Source of the DNA: an uncultured Lachnospiraceae bacterium
GTDB taxonomy: Bacteria > Bacillota > Clostridia > Lachnospirales > Lachnospiraceae
Assembly: GCA_947594855.1 (NCBI GenBank)
Contig: CANQEL010000023.1
Span: 1-35,460 of the forward strand
Length of the DNA: 35,460 nt
Direction: 5' to 3'
Position 1 is the first letter of the stretch. Each line of letters starts with the position of its first letter. Below the pieces are notes generated by a model. That model saw only the letters and a list, made by a program, of their open reading frames with translations, searched no databases and was not told the origin of the DNA. The position numbers were made by a program, and so were the translations under genes. This document shows, one piece after another, positions 8,400 through 15,998 of this stretch.

Positions 8400-8560
8400 A
8401 TGTTCCTCCCTGCAAATTATCCCCTATATACCTATCCCATATATAATATAGTCTCTACATATGAATATTTCGTGAATGTTTTGTAAAAAATAGTCTCAAA
8501 TTCCATTGCAACATTCGTACATATCTAATATAATATAGGAAAATCAGGGGGTTATATATA
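8400..8560. promoter_or_regulatory. divergent intergenic region between the HtrA-like gene and mutS2
   Basis: This 161-bp AT-rich gap must carry both divergent promoters. Towards mutS2, TTGCAA (8506-8511) and TATAAT (8529-8534) are spaced by exactly 17 bases, and AGGGGG (8546-8551) precedes the ATG by nine bases. The promoter for the leftward gene is less clear: TTTACA-like and TATATT-like hexamers are present on the minus strand without ideal spacing. Confidence 0.65.
8506..8534 (+). promoter_or_regulatory. sigma-A-type promoter of mutS2
   Basis: The -35 TTGCAA and -10 TATAAT are separated by 17 bases. The -10 box ends 26 bases before the mutS2 ATG. It may also drive the two-component genes, because mutS2 and the regulator gene are only 13 bases apart with no terminator visible. 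Confidence 0.7.
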
Positions 8561-10918
8561 ATGAACAATAAAGTATTACGTACACTTGAATATGATAAAA
8601 TCATTAAACAGCTTACCTCTCTTGCGGTATCCCCCTCAGGAAAAGAACTATGCCGGAATACCATACCTTTGTCTGACCTTTCAGATATTGAATCCGCACA
8701 GCTTCAGACAACAGACGCCCTGACCAGGATTTACCGTCATGGCGCTCCGGGGTTTTCAGGTATTACTGATATGGGCTCCTCTTTTTTAAGGCTTGAAGCG
8801 GGAGCAGTTCTTGGTGCCGGTGAACTTCTTCATATAGGAACGCTCTTGGATTGTGCGGCAAAATGCGTATCGTACAATGGTGAAACCGAAGACTCCCTGA
8901 CCGGACTTTTTACACAGCTTTCTCCTCTTACGGCCCTGCAGCGCGAAATTACCCGGTGCATTATATCCGAAGAAGAAATAAGCGACGACGCAAGCCCCGG
9001 ACTGAAACAGGTCAGGCGCAGTATGAATAACGTTAATGAACGTATACACGAACAGCTTAATTCCATACTCAATTCATCAAGAAATATGCTTCAGGAAGCT
9101 ATTATTACAATGCGGGGCGGCCGTTACTGTCTTCCTGTACGTGCTGACAGCAGGTCAGCCTTTGCGGGAATGATTCATGACCAGTCGGCAACCGGCGCAA
9201 CCTTATTTATCGAGCCTATGGTAGTCGTTAAACTTAATAATGAGTTAAAAGAGCTTGAGGCCCGCGAGAATGAAGAAATAGAAAAAATACTGGCAGCCCT
9301 CAGCGCCGCAGCTTCGGAAGATTCGGAAGCAATTAAGGCTAACTATAAAATACTTACAGAACTTGATTATATATTTGCACGCGGTAAACTTGCGCGGCAG
9401 ATGAAAGCCACAAGACCTGTTTTTAACACAGATGGCCGGATTAACTTAAAAAAAGCAAGGCATCCTCTTATCGCATCCGACAATATCGTACCTATAAATA
9501 TATATGCCGGAGAGACTTTCAGGCATCTTATCATAACCGGTCCGAATACAGGAGGCAAAACCGTATCGCTTAAAACCGTCGGCTTATTTACACTCCTTGG
9601 GCAGTCAGGTCTCCATATACCAGCAATGGAAAATTCAGAACTGGCTGTATTTAATGAAGTATATGCAGATATTGGTGATGAACAGAGTATCGAACAAAGC
9701 CTGAGTACATTTTCATCACATATGACTAATATTGTATCAATCCTAAAAAAAGCCGATGCTTCATCCCTTGTACTGTTTGACGAACTGTGTACTGGAACAG
9801 ACCCTGAGGAAGGCGCCGTGCTTGCAATATCAATACTTGAAGATTTGCTGAAAAGAAATGTAACCGTATTCGCAACAACACATTATAGTGAACTTAAACT
9901 TTATGCGCTCTCTACAAAAGGTGTGGAAAATGCCTGTTGTGAATTCAATGTCCAGACACTTAAACCTACTTACAGGCTTCTTATAGGGCTACCCGGAAAA
10001 AGCAACGCATTTGCAATATCATCAAAGCTTGGTCTTCCGGACAGAATTATTAAAGAAGCAGGCAGGCGTATTAATAAAGACAACCTTAATTTTGAAGATG
10101 TTCTTGGTGATATTGAAGAAAGCAGGCTTAGTATAGAAAAACAAAAACAGGAGATACAGGAAGCAAAAAATGAAATAGACAAACTCAGAAAAAGACTTCG
10201 TGAAAAGAACGATAAAATTGATAAAGCCAAAGACAAAATTATACGCAGGGCAAATGAAGAAGCACGCAATATTTTAGCTGAAGCAAAAACCCTTGCCGAC
10301 AATTCCCTGAAAAAATATAATAAGATTATACAGGATGCGGGCTCTATACAGGAACTCGAAAAGGAAAGAGCAGCTCTCCGGACCCACATTGACAAAAAGG
10401 ATGCCGCTCTTGCTGAAAAAAGCAAAACAAAACCCCACCGCAGACTGTCTGCTGACAATATTAAGGTCGGCGACAGTGTACATGTAATATCAATGGGACT
10501 TGACGGAACAGTTATGTCACTTCCCAATTCTAAAAATATGGCGGATGTACAGATGGGAATGTTTACTTCTTCGGTAAATATTAACGATTTGGAGCTTAAT
10601 GAAATTAAAAAAGAAGAGAATACCGCAGACCGCAAGGTTAACTCAAGTTACGGTCTCTCAAAGGCCCGGAATATAAGTACTGAAATTAACCTTATTGGCA
10701 AAACAGTGGATGAAGCAATTTTTGCTTTGGATAAATATCTTGATGATGCGTACCTGTCACATCTTACAAGAGTGACAATTATTCATGGGAGAGGTACCGG
10801 CGCGCTGCGCAGGGCTGTCCATTCCCATCTTAAAAACTTAAGTTATATATCTTCTTACCGTATCGGTGAATTTGGTGAAGGAGACCATGGAGTTACAATA
10901 GTAGAGTTTAAGAGTTAA
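8561..10918 (+). CDS. mutS2: endonuclease MutS2
   Basis: This 785-aa protein is a MutS2-family ATPase. It shows the MutS-like core helices (about 1-310), Walker A GPNTGGKT (327-334), Walker B SLVLFDELCTGTDPEEG (402-418), the ATTHYSELK signature, a long charged coiled coil (about 515-630) and a C-terminal Smr domain (about 708-785, with IHGRGTGALR). It lacks the mismatch-recognition domain of MutS. MutS2 proteins are linked to suppression of homologous recombination and, in Bacillus, to rescue of collided ribosomes; which applies here cannot be told from sequence. The length is normal. The ATG follows AGGGGG and a good promoter. The TAA stop overlaps the ribosome binding site of the response regulator gene. 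Confidence 0.96.
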   Translation: MNNKVLRTLEYDKIIKQLTSLAVSPSGKELCRNTIPLSDLSDIESAQLQTTDALTRIYRHGAPGFSGITDMGSSFLRLEAGAVLGAGELLHIGTLLDCAAKCVSYNGETEDSLTGLFTQLSPLTALQREITRCIISEEEISDDASPGLKQVRRSMNNVNERIHEQLNSILNSSRNMLQEAIITMRGGRYCLPVRADSRSAFAGMIHDQSATGATLFIEPMVVVKLNNELKELEARENEEIEKILAALSAAASEDSEAIKANYKILTELDYIFARGKLARQMKATRPVFNTDGRINLKKARHPLIASDNIVPINIYAGETFRHLIITGPNTGGKTVSLKTVGLFTLLGQSGLHIPAMENSELAVFNEVYADIGDEQSIEQSLSTFSSHMTNIVSILKKADASSLVLFDELCTGTDPEEGAVLAISILEDLLKRNVTVFATTHYSELKLYALSTKGVENACCEFNVQTLKPTYRLLIGLPGKSNAFAISSKLGLPDRIIKEAGRRINKDNLNFEDVLGDIEESRLSIEKQKQEIQEAKNEIDKLRKRLREKNDKIDKAKDKIIRRANEEARNILAEAKTLADNSLKKYNKIIQDAGSIQELEKERAALRTHIDKKDAALAEKSKTKPHRRLSADNIKVGDSVHVISMGLDGTVMSLPNSKNMADVQMGMFTSSVNINDLELNEIKKEENTADRKVNSSYGLSKARNISTEINLIGKTVDEAIFALDKYLDDAYLSHLTRVTIIHGRGTGALRRAVHSHLKNLSYISSYRIGEFGEGDHGVTIVEFKS

Positions 10919-10931
10919 GGAGGAGACTACA

Positions 10932-11645
10932 ATGACAGATAAACAGCGTATTTTAATTGTTGACGATGATGAGAGTATTGCAGAACTGATATCTCTTTAC
11001 CTTACAAAAGAGTGTTTTAATACCAAAACCGTAAAAAACGGCGAGGAGGCTATTGCAGAATTTTCAAATTATAAGCCCGACCTTATTCTTCTTGACCTTA
11101 TGCTTCCGGGAATGGACGGATATGACGTATGCCGTGAAATAAGAAAAAAATCCTTAACCCCCATTATTATGCTTTCTGCAAAAAGTGAGGTTTTTGATCG
11201 TGTTCTCGGCCTCGAATTGGGCGCTGACGACTACATTACCAAACCTTTTGATTCAAAAGAACTGGTCGCGCGCGTCAAAGCAGTATTAAGAAGATTTACC
11301 CCCGCTGTAAAAGAACCCTCTTATAAAAATTCCTCTGATAAGTGTGTGGAATATCCTGACATTATAATTAATCTGTCCAATTACTCTGTAATATATTATG
11401 GCAAAAGCATAGATATGCCTCCAAAAGAACTTGAACTTTTATATTTTCTTGCAGTACATCCGAACCAGGTATTTAACCGCGAACAGCTTTTGGACCATAT
11501 ATGGGGCTATGAATATATAGTAGACACGCGTACTGTGGATGTACATATCAAACGTCTCCGTGAAAAGATTAAAGACCATGAGTATTGGGGCATTACTACT
11601 GTCTGGGGTATAGGTTATAAATTTGAAATTAAAAAAGCAATTTGA
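10932..11645 (+). CDS. OmpR/PhoB-family response regulator
   Basis: The 237-aa protein has a receiver domain with the acidic cluster DDD at 11-13, the phospho-acceptor D55 in LILLDLMLPG, the switch residues in IIMLSAK and the conserved K104 in YITKPFD. The C-terminal winged-helix DNA-binding domain (about 135-235) has the typical PPKELELLYFLAVHPNQVF start and the RTVDVHIKRLREKI recognition region. It acts as a cytoplasmic transcription factor phosphorylated by the kinase encoded 18 bases downstream. AAGGAGG, formed partly by the mutS2 stop codon, lies about nine bases before the ATG. The signal and regulon cannot be told from sequence. Confidence 0.95.
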   Translation: MTDKQRILIVDDDESIAELISLYLTKECFNTKTVKNGEEAIAEFSNYKPDLILLDLMLPGMDGYDVCREIRKKSLTPIIMLSAKSEVFDRVLGLELGADDYITKPFDSKELVARVKAVLRRFTPAVKEPSYKNSSDKCVEYPDIIINLSNYSVIYYGKSIDMPPKELELLYFLAVHPNQVFNREQLLDHIWGYEYIVDTRTVDVHIKRLREKIKDHEYWGITTVWGIGYKFEIKKAI

Positions 11646-11662
11646 TAACTGGGGTGTAATTA

Positions 11663-13048
11663 ATGTCTGTAAAACTTTTTTCCTGTTATATAATTACCCT
11701 TGTGTTTTTATTGTTTGGATGGGCGATAATCGGACCGAAATTAATATCACATAATTTGGCTAATGAAGAAGAAACCCTGCTATATAATAAAGCAAGACAG
11801 CTTGCCGGCAATTACATATCAGGTTATTATGCTTCTCTTTCAAACTCTGAACTCACAAAGGAAATATCTGTACTTTCCGAGTACGCCGGCGTGCGTATTC
11901 TGCTTGTAAGGAAAGATGGTACTGTTGTATATGATACCGGAGGAAACGTCAGTATCAATCTCTTTGATTTTGAAAACGACATTCTTTCTGAAATGATTTC
12001 AAGTAATATAACGCTGCCGGGATTTATAGATGATGCATTTATTTCTGTTTCGTATCCTATAAATTATAATATGGAATCCAGGGGATATATAGTTACATTA
12101 AGTTATATGAGAGAAATTCATAAAAGAGCTGACCGCATTAACCGTTCATACTGGATATATATACTTGCCCTGGGTATCCTTATAACCGCTGTATACTGTT
12201 TTATTTACAGAATTGTTCTTGTTCCTTTAAAACGTACCCTTACCGCATCAATGCAGTTAAGCAACCGTAATTATTCCTATGATTATAAGATATCTTCAAA
12301 TGATGAATTTAAAAGAATACATGACGCCCTTACATGTATAGGTGACGACTTAAATAAGACTCAAAAATACCAGAAAGATTTCATTGCAAATATTTCACAC
12401 GATTTCCGTTCACCGCTTACTTCCATACGGGGCTATACGGAAGCCATACTCGACGGAACCATTCCTCCTGAAATGTATGAAAAATATCTTGGAATTATTC
12501 AATTTGAAACGGACCGGCTCACCAAGCTCACCGAAAACCTTCTTGAGCTTACCCGTTTTGATGACAATTCAATAGTTCTTGCCCCTTCCGTATTTGACAT
12601 AAACAAAATAATTAAACAGACTGCCACAAGCTTTGAGGGTACCTGCAGGAAAAAACACATTAAAATATCGCTCGTATTTGACCAGCCGGAAGCCATGGTT
12701 TATGCTGATATGGGAAAAATTCAGCAGGTTCTTTACAACCTCCTGGATAATGCAATTAAATTCAGCCACAATAAATCAACTGTGCGTATATCAACATATT
12801 CAAAAAATGATAAAATTTTTGTTTCCGTTAAAGATAACGGCATAGGAATACCAAAAGAAAGTCTGGGAAAAATATGGAACCGTTTTTATAAAACAGATTT
12901 ATCCAGGGGAAAAGATAAAACCGGAACTGGTCTTGGTCTGTCCATTGTTAAAGAAATCATAACCGCCCATGGCGAACATATAAATGTTGTCAGCACCATT
13001 GATACAGGTACCGAATTTTCTTTCTCGCTACCATCTGAGTCGGTGTAG
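11663..13048 (+). CDS. sensor histidine kinase with HAMP domain
   Basis: The 461-aa membrane kinase pairs with the preceding regulator. It has a membrane segment (about 6-26), an extracytoplasmic sensor region of about 135 residues, a second segment (about 164-185) and a HAMP-like linker. The HisKA domain has H246 in ISHDFRSPLTSIRGYTEA. The ATPase domain shows the N box QQVLYNLLDNAIKFS, G1 DNGIGIP and G2 GTGLGLSIVKEI. GGGGTG precedes the ATG. The 3' end overlaps the convergent trmL gene by 21 bases, with no terminator between them. The sensor region has no recognisable ligand-binding motif; the KDGTVVYDTGG part is PAS/Cache-like in appearance. Confidence 0.95.
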   Translation: MSVKLFSCYIITLVFLLFGWAIIGPKLISHNLANEEETLLYNKARQLAGNYISGYYASLSNSELTKEISVLSEYAGVRILLVRKDGTVVYDTGGNVSINLFDFENDILSEMISSNITLPGFIDDAFISVSYPINYNMESRGYIVTLSYMREIHKRADRINRSYWIYILALGILITAVYCFIYRIVLVPLKRTLTASMQLSNRNYSYDYKISSNDEFKRIHDALTCIGDDLNKTQKYQKDFIANISHDFRSPLTSIRGYTEAILDGTIPPEMYEKYLGIIQFETDRLTKLTENLLELTRFDDNSIVLAPSVFDINKIIKQTATSFEGTCRKKHIKISLVFDQPEAMVYADMGKIQQVLYNLLDNAIKFSHNKSTVRISTYSKNDKIFVSVKDNGIGIPKESLGKIWNRFYKTDLSRGKDKTGTGLGLSIVKEIITAHGEHINVVSTIDTGTEFSFSLPSESV

Positions 13049-13516
13049 TTCTCCTTTTCGCTGCATTTTATTAAAATTATTCTGCCTTAGCGCTTCATAA
13101 AGAACTATTGCTACTGAATTACTCAGATTAAGTGAACGAATATTCTCAATCATTGGGATTCTTATGCAGTTTTCCCTGTTTTGCACCAGAATCTCTTCAG
13201 GAATACCTGCGCTTTCTTTTCCGAACATAATAAAACAGTCTTCTTCATAATTAACTTCAGTGTATATTTTCTCAGCCTTAGTTGTTGCCATATATATTTT
13301 AGCATCCGGATTCTTCTCCATAAAATCCCTGTATGATATATATGTTTCTAATTTGAGCTTCGGCCAATAATCAAGACCGGCCTTTTTTACCGCTTTTTCA
13401 TTTATCTGAAAACCCATAGGACCGATAAGATGCAGACACGTATCTGTTGCGATACATGTCCGCCCAATATTGCCTGTATTCTGAGGTATCTCCGGTTCAA
13501 AAAGTACGATATTCAT
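13028..13516 (-). CDS. trmL: tRNA (cytidine/uridine-2'-O-)-methyltransferase TrmL
   Basis: This small SPOUT-family enzyme (162 aa) 2'-O-methylates the wobble nucleotide 34 of leucine tRNAs. Family signatures are MNIVLFEPEIPQNTGNIGRT at the N-terminus, LIGPMGF, MFGKESAGIPEEIL and RIPMIENIRSLNLSNSVAIV, the last building the SAM-binding knot. I chose the ATG at 13514-13516 because AAGGTG lies six bases upstream; a GTG three codons earlier would overlap that site. It has its own promoter (13589-13617) and its 3' end overlaps the oppositely oriented kinase gene. Confidence 0.95.
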   Translation of the reverse strand: MNIVLFEPEIPQNTGNIGRTCIATDTCLHLIGPMGFQINEKAVKKAGLDYWPKLKLETYISYRDFMEKNPDAKIYMATTKAEKIYTEVNYEEDCFIMFGKESAGIPEEILVQNRENCIRIPMIENIRSLNLSNSVAIVLYEALRQNNFNKMQRKGELHRLRW

Positions 13517-13588
13517 GTAACTCACCTTTCCATATATCCTGCCCCATATCCGTCATAAGACACGTTTGCACTCAGGAGCAGGATTTTA

Positions 13589-13617
13589 ATTATACTGCAA
13601 AAACAAGGTTCTGTAAA
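13589..13617 (-). promoter_or_regulatory. sigma-A-type promoter of trmL
   Basis: On the minus strand TTTACA (13612-13617) and TATAAT (13589-13594) are spaced by exactly 17 bases, about 75 bases upstream of trmL. The -35 box directly abuts the left arm of the palindromic element at 13618. Confidence 0.65.
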
Positions 13618-13758
13618 AATTGCGCAGACTTTCGCATACCATACGCAGGTGCTGCGAGCGCGCCGGTACTTAGCGAGGTCTTTTCGAGCTTATGCACCGC
13701 TGCGCAGCGAGGGCAGCGAAAGCGTGCCTTGCATTGGTATGTGAAAGTCTGCGCAATT
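13618..13758. repeat. 141-bp long imperfect palindrome (hairpin or MITE-like element)
   Basis: The ends are inverted repeats of 24 bases (13618-13641 and 13735-13758, each beginning AATTGCGCAGACTTTC when read inwards). They differ at one position, which would be a G-U pair in RNA. The interior is GC-rich, unlike the neighbourhood, and folds back imperfectly with blocks such as CGGTACTTAGCGAG against its near complement. Similarity continues weakly outwards to AAAAACAA on the left and its complement on the right. It follows the aminotransferase stop and precedes the trmL promoter, so it may end transcription. It also looks like a dispersed non-coding repeat. No clear target-site duplication is visible. 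Confidence 0.75.
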
Positions 13759-13773
13759 AACACGATATTGTTT

Positions 13774-14928
13774 TTATAGCGACTTTATAAAATCCTCTAT
13801 CCTTCCAAGCGCAACCTTCAAATCATCAATAGAATACGCATAGGATATCCTAAGGAACCCTTCGCCGCACGCTCCAAAAGCGGTACCCGGAACAACGGCT
13901 ACCTTTTGTTCCTTTAAAAGCCTCTCTGCAAATTCGTCAGACGTCATGTTAAATTTTTTGATGCTTGGAAATGCATAGAAAGCTCCATACGGCGTAAAGC
14001 AGTCCAGTCCTATCCTTTTAAGCTCATTAAGAAGAAATCTCCTTCTCTTATCATAAGATTCTTTCATTCTCTTAACATCAGAATCGCCCTTACGCAACGC
14101 TTCAAGCGCAGCATACTGGCTTGTAGTAGGCGCGCACATTATCGCAAACTGATGAATTTTTATCATCTGTTCAATAATCGCATGTGGCGCTGCCGCATAT
14201 CCAAGTCTCCATCCGGTCATCGCATATGCTTTGGAAAATCCGTTTATAAGTACCGTTCTTTCCTGCATACCCGGAAGCGAAGCTATTGAAATATGTTTAC
14301 CCGAATATGTAAGCTCTGAATATATTTCATCAGAAATAACAAAAAGGTCTTTTTCAATTATAACCTCCGCAATTTCTTCAAGATCCTTTTTCTCCATTAT
14401 TGCGCCTGTCGGATTGTTTGGAAATGGAAGAACAAGTATTTTGGTCTTTTCCGTAACAGCATCCAAAAGCTCCTTTTTGGTAAGCCTGAAATCGTTTTCT
14501 TCTTTAAGCTGTATTATTACAGGTTTTCCATCGGCAAGCAGCGTACACGGTTCATATGAAACATAACTTGGCTGCGGTATGAGAACCTCATCACCGGGGT
14601 CCAGCATAGCCCTCAGAGCGATATCTATAGCCTCGCTGCCTCCAACCGTAACAAGAATGTCGCCTGCAGGATACTGTATATTCTGCGACCTTTTAAGGTA
14701 TTTACTTATCTCTTCTTTAAGTTCTTTAAGCCCTGCATTGGATGTATAGAAGGTTCTTCCTTGTTCAAGTGAATAGATACCTTCTTCCCTTATATGCCAT
14801 GGAGTATCAAAATCAGGTTCCCCGACACCAAGGGATATGGCATCCTCCATTTCACTTACTATATCAAAAAATTTTCTTATACCTGAAGGCGGTATCGTTT
14901 TAATCATTTTAGATAATGGTTCTCTCAT
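13774..14928 (-). CDS. PLP-dependent class I/II aminotransferase
   Basis: The 384-aa protein is a fold-type I aminotransferase. It shows the PLP-binding signature: NNPTG (171-175), D200 in VISDEIYSEL, and the Schiff-base K233 in INGFSKAYAMTGWRLGY. An Arg for the substrate carboxylate is in GFLRISYA near the C-terminus. Closest in feel to aspartate/aromatic or alanine aminotransferases of the PatA/AspC group; the substrate cannot be fixed by eye. Its ATG overlaps the stop of the Lrp/AsnC regulator gene by four bases, so the two are translationally coupled. This pair is common in Clostridia and suggests amino-acid-responsive control. Confidence 0.92.
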   Translation of the reverse strand: MREPLSKMIKTIPPSGIRKFFDIVSEMEDAISLGVGEPDFDTPWHIREEGIYSLEQGRTFYTSNAGLKELKEEISKYLKRSQNIQYPAGDILVTVGGSEAIDIALRAMLDPGDEVLIPQPSYVSYEPCTLLADGKPVIIQLKEENDFRLTKKELLDAVTEKTKILVLPFPNNPTGAIMEKKDLEEIAEVIIEKDLFVISDEIYSELTYSGKHISIASLPGMQERTVLINGFSKAYAMTGWRLGYAAAPHAIIEQMIKIHQFAIMCAPTTSQYAALEALRKGDSDVKRMKESYDKRRRFLLNELKRIGLDCFTPYGAFYAFPSIKKFNMTSDEFAERLLKEQKVAVVPGTAFGACGEGFLRISYAYSIDDLKVALGRIEDFIKSL

Positions 14929-15410
14929 GGTGTAATCATCATCCTTCCTGCTTTCTTTGGTTCGCTCACGAGTGTTACTCCGTGTTCTTTATATTTCTTC
15001 AGGACAAAATGCGTAGACGTACTTATTACCGATTCAAGCGGTGCAAGTTTTTCATGTACAAATATTGCTACTTCCTTTATCGTCTTGCCCTCAATCGTAA
15101 CGCCAAGGTCAAATCCGCCGCTCATAAGCGATACGCTCTCAACTTCATCAAATTTATATATCCTCTCAGCAATTTTATCAAAACCAAGCCCCCTCTGTGG
15201 GGCGACTTTAACCTCAATAAACGCAGATACCTTTTCATTTTCAGTCTTATCCCAGTTAATCATTGTAGTATAGCCGCAGATAATTCCCTCTTGCTCCATC
15301 GCCGCTATCTCGTCTTTAATCTCCTGTTCTGAATAACCTAACATTACGGCCATGTCGGCAGCTGATATTTTACTGTTTCCATATAACATATCCAATATTT
15401 TTTCTCTCAT
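14925..15410 (-). CDS. Lrp/AsnC-family transcriptional regulator
   Basis: The 161-aa protein has an N-terminal helix-turn-helix (about 1-60, ILDMLYGNSKISAADMAVML then SEQEIKDEIAAMEQEGIICGY). The C-terminal RAM/AsnC ligand-binding domain (about 75-145) contains AFIEVKV, VESVSLMSGGFDLGVTIEG and a helix with EKLAPLESVISTSTHFVLK. Such proteins bind amino acids and form dimers or octamers. I chose the ATG at 15408-15410, preceded by GGAAAG eight bases upstream, because an in-frame start 17 codons earlier would run into the previous gene. The gene is coupled to the aminotransferase, which it may regulate. Confidence 0.92.
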   Translation of the reverse strand: MREKILDMLYGNSKISAADMAVMLGYSEQEIKDEIAAMEQEGIICGYTTMINWDKTENEKVSAFIEVKVAPQRGLGFDKIAERIYKFDEVESVSLMSGGFDLGVTIEGKTIKEVAIFVHEKLAPLESVISTSTHFVLKKYKEHGVTLVSEPKKAGRMMITP

Positions 15411-15435
15411 AATATCCACTTTCCTTTTTATATAT

Positions 15436-15972
15436 TCAAGCCCCGAATCTGAAAAGTTCATCCCTGATACGTGACTGTATGTGGCTTTTTACGTCACCGC
15501 TTATAACAACTTTATCATTACCTTTACATGTATATCCGATAATACCCGCTTCTATGCCTGCCTCATGAAGCGCTTTTAAAACTATGTTTCCCCTGTCCGA
15601 AATAATAAGCAGACTGCCATTACTATTAAGCATATACGGATTTATATCAAAATACTCGCATATCTCTATCGTTTCCTGTCTGATATTAATCCTTGAAAGA
15701 TATACTTCTACGCCGGTATTTTCTTTCACCGACAAATCCCAAAGCGCTTTATAGACGCCGCCTTCAGAAACATGAAAATATTCTGCTCCAAACGCCTCTG
15801 CTGTCTCTTCTGCTTTTTCGGTACCGTTATCACGTATTAACTCTTTTACCTTATTAATAATAAAACCAGGAATCTTTTTAATAAGATTATCGTAATATTT
15901 ATCTGCAAGTACCGCTGAACCGTTTAACCCTGCCCAGCCTGTCATTATTATATCTTTTCCCGTATCTTCCAT
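15436..15972 (-). CDS. stand-alone C-terminal domain of a HypE/AIR-synthase-like protein
   Basis: The 178-aa protein matches the C-terminal half of AIR-synthase-related (HypE/PurM-like) proteins. It opens with a KDIIMTGWAGLNGSAVLA segment, followed by FHVSEGGVYKALWDL, EVYLSRINIRQETIEICEYF and a glycine-containing NSNGSLLIIS core. The N-terminal ATP-binding domain of about 130-150 residues expected in the family is missing, and the preceding DNA belongs to the VanW gene. The ATG at 15970-15972 is preceded by AGGAG at nine bases. The reading frame is intact and sits in a tight run (26 bases after VanW, 25 before the Lrp gene), so it is probably expressed. A catalytic role is doubtful without the ATP-binding half. 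Confidence 0.8.
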   Translation of the reverse strand: MEDTGKDIIMTGWAGLNGSAVLADKYYDNLIKKIPGFIINKVKELIRDNGTEKAEETAEAFGAEYFHVSEGGVYKALWDLSVKENTGVEVYLSRINIRQETIEICEYFDINPYMLNSNGSLLIISDRGNIVLKALHEAGIEAGIIGYTCKGNDKVVISGDVKSHIQSRIRDELFRFGA

Positions 15973-15998
15973 CTCTCTATACTCCTGCACAATAAATT

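Noticed and set aside
9970-10635. 221-aa open frame on the minus strand inside mutS2
   Set aside because: It is antisense to the coiled coil of mutS2, is rich in Ser and Leu from mirrored Lys/Glu codons, and has no ribosome binding site or recognisable domain.
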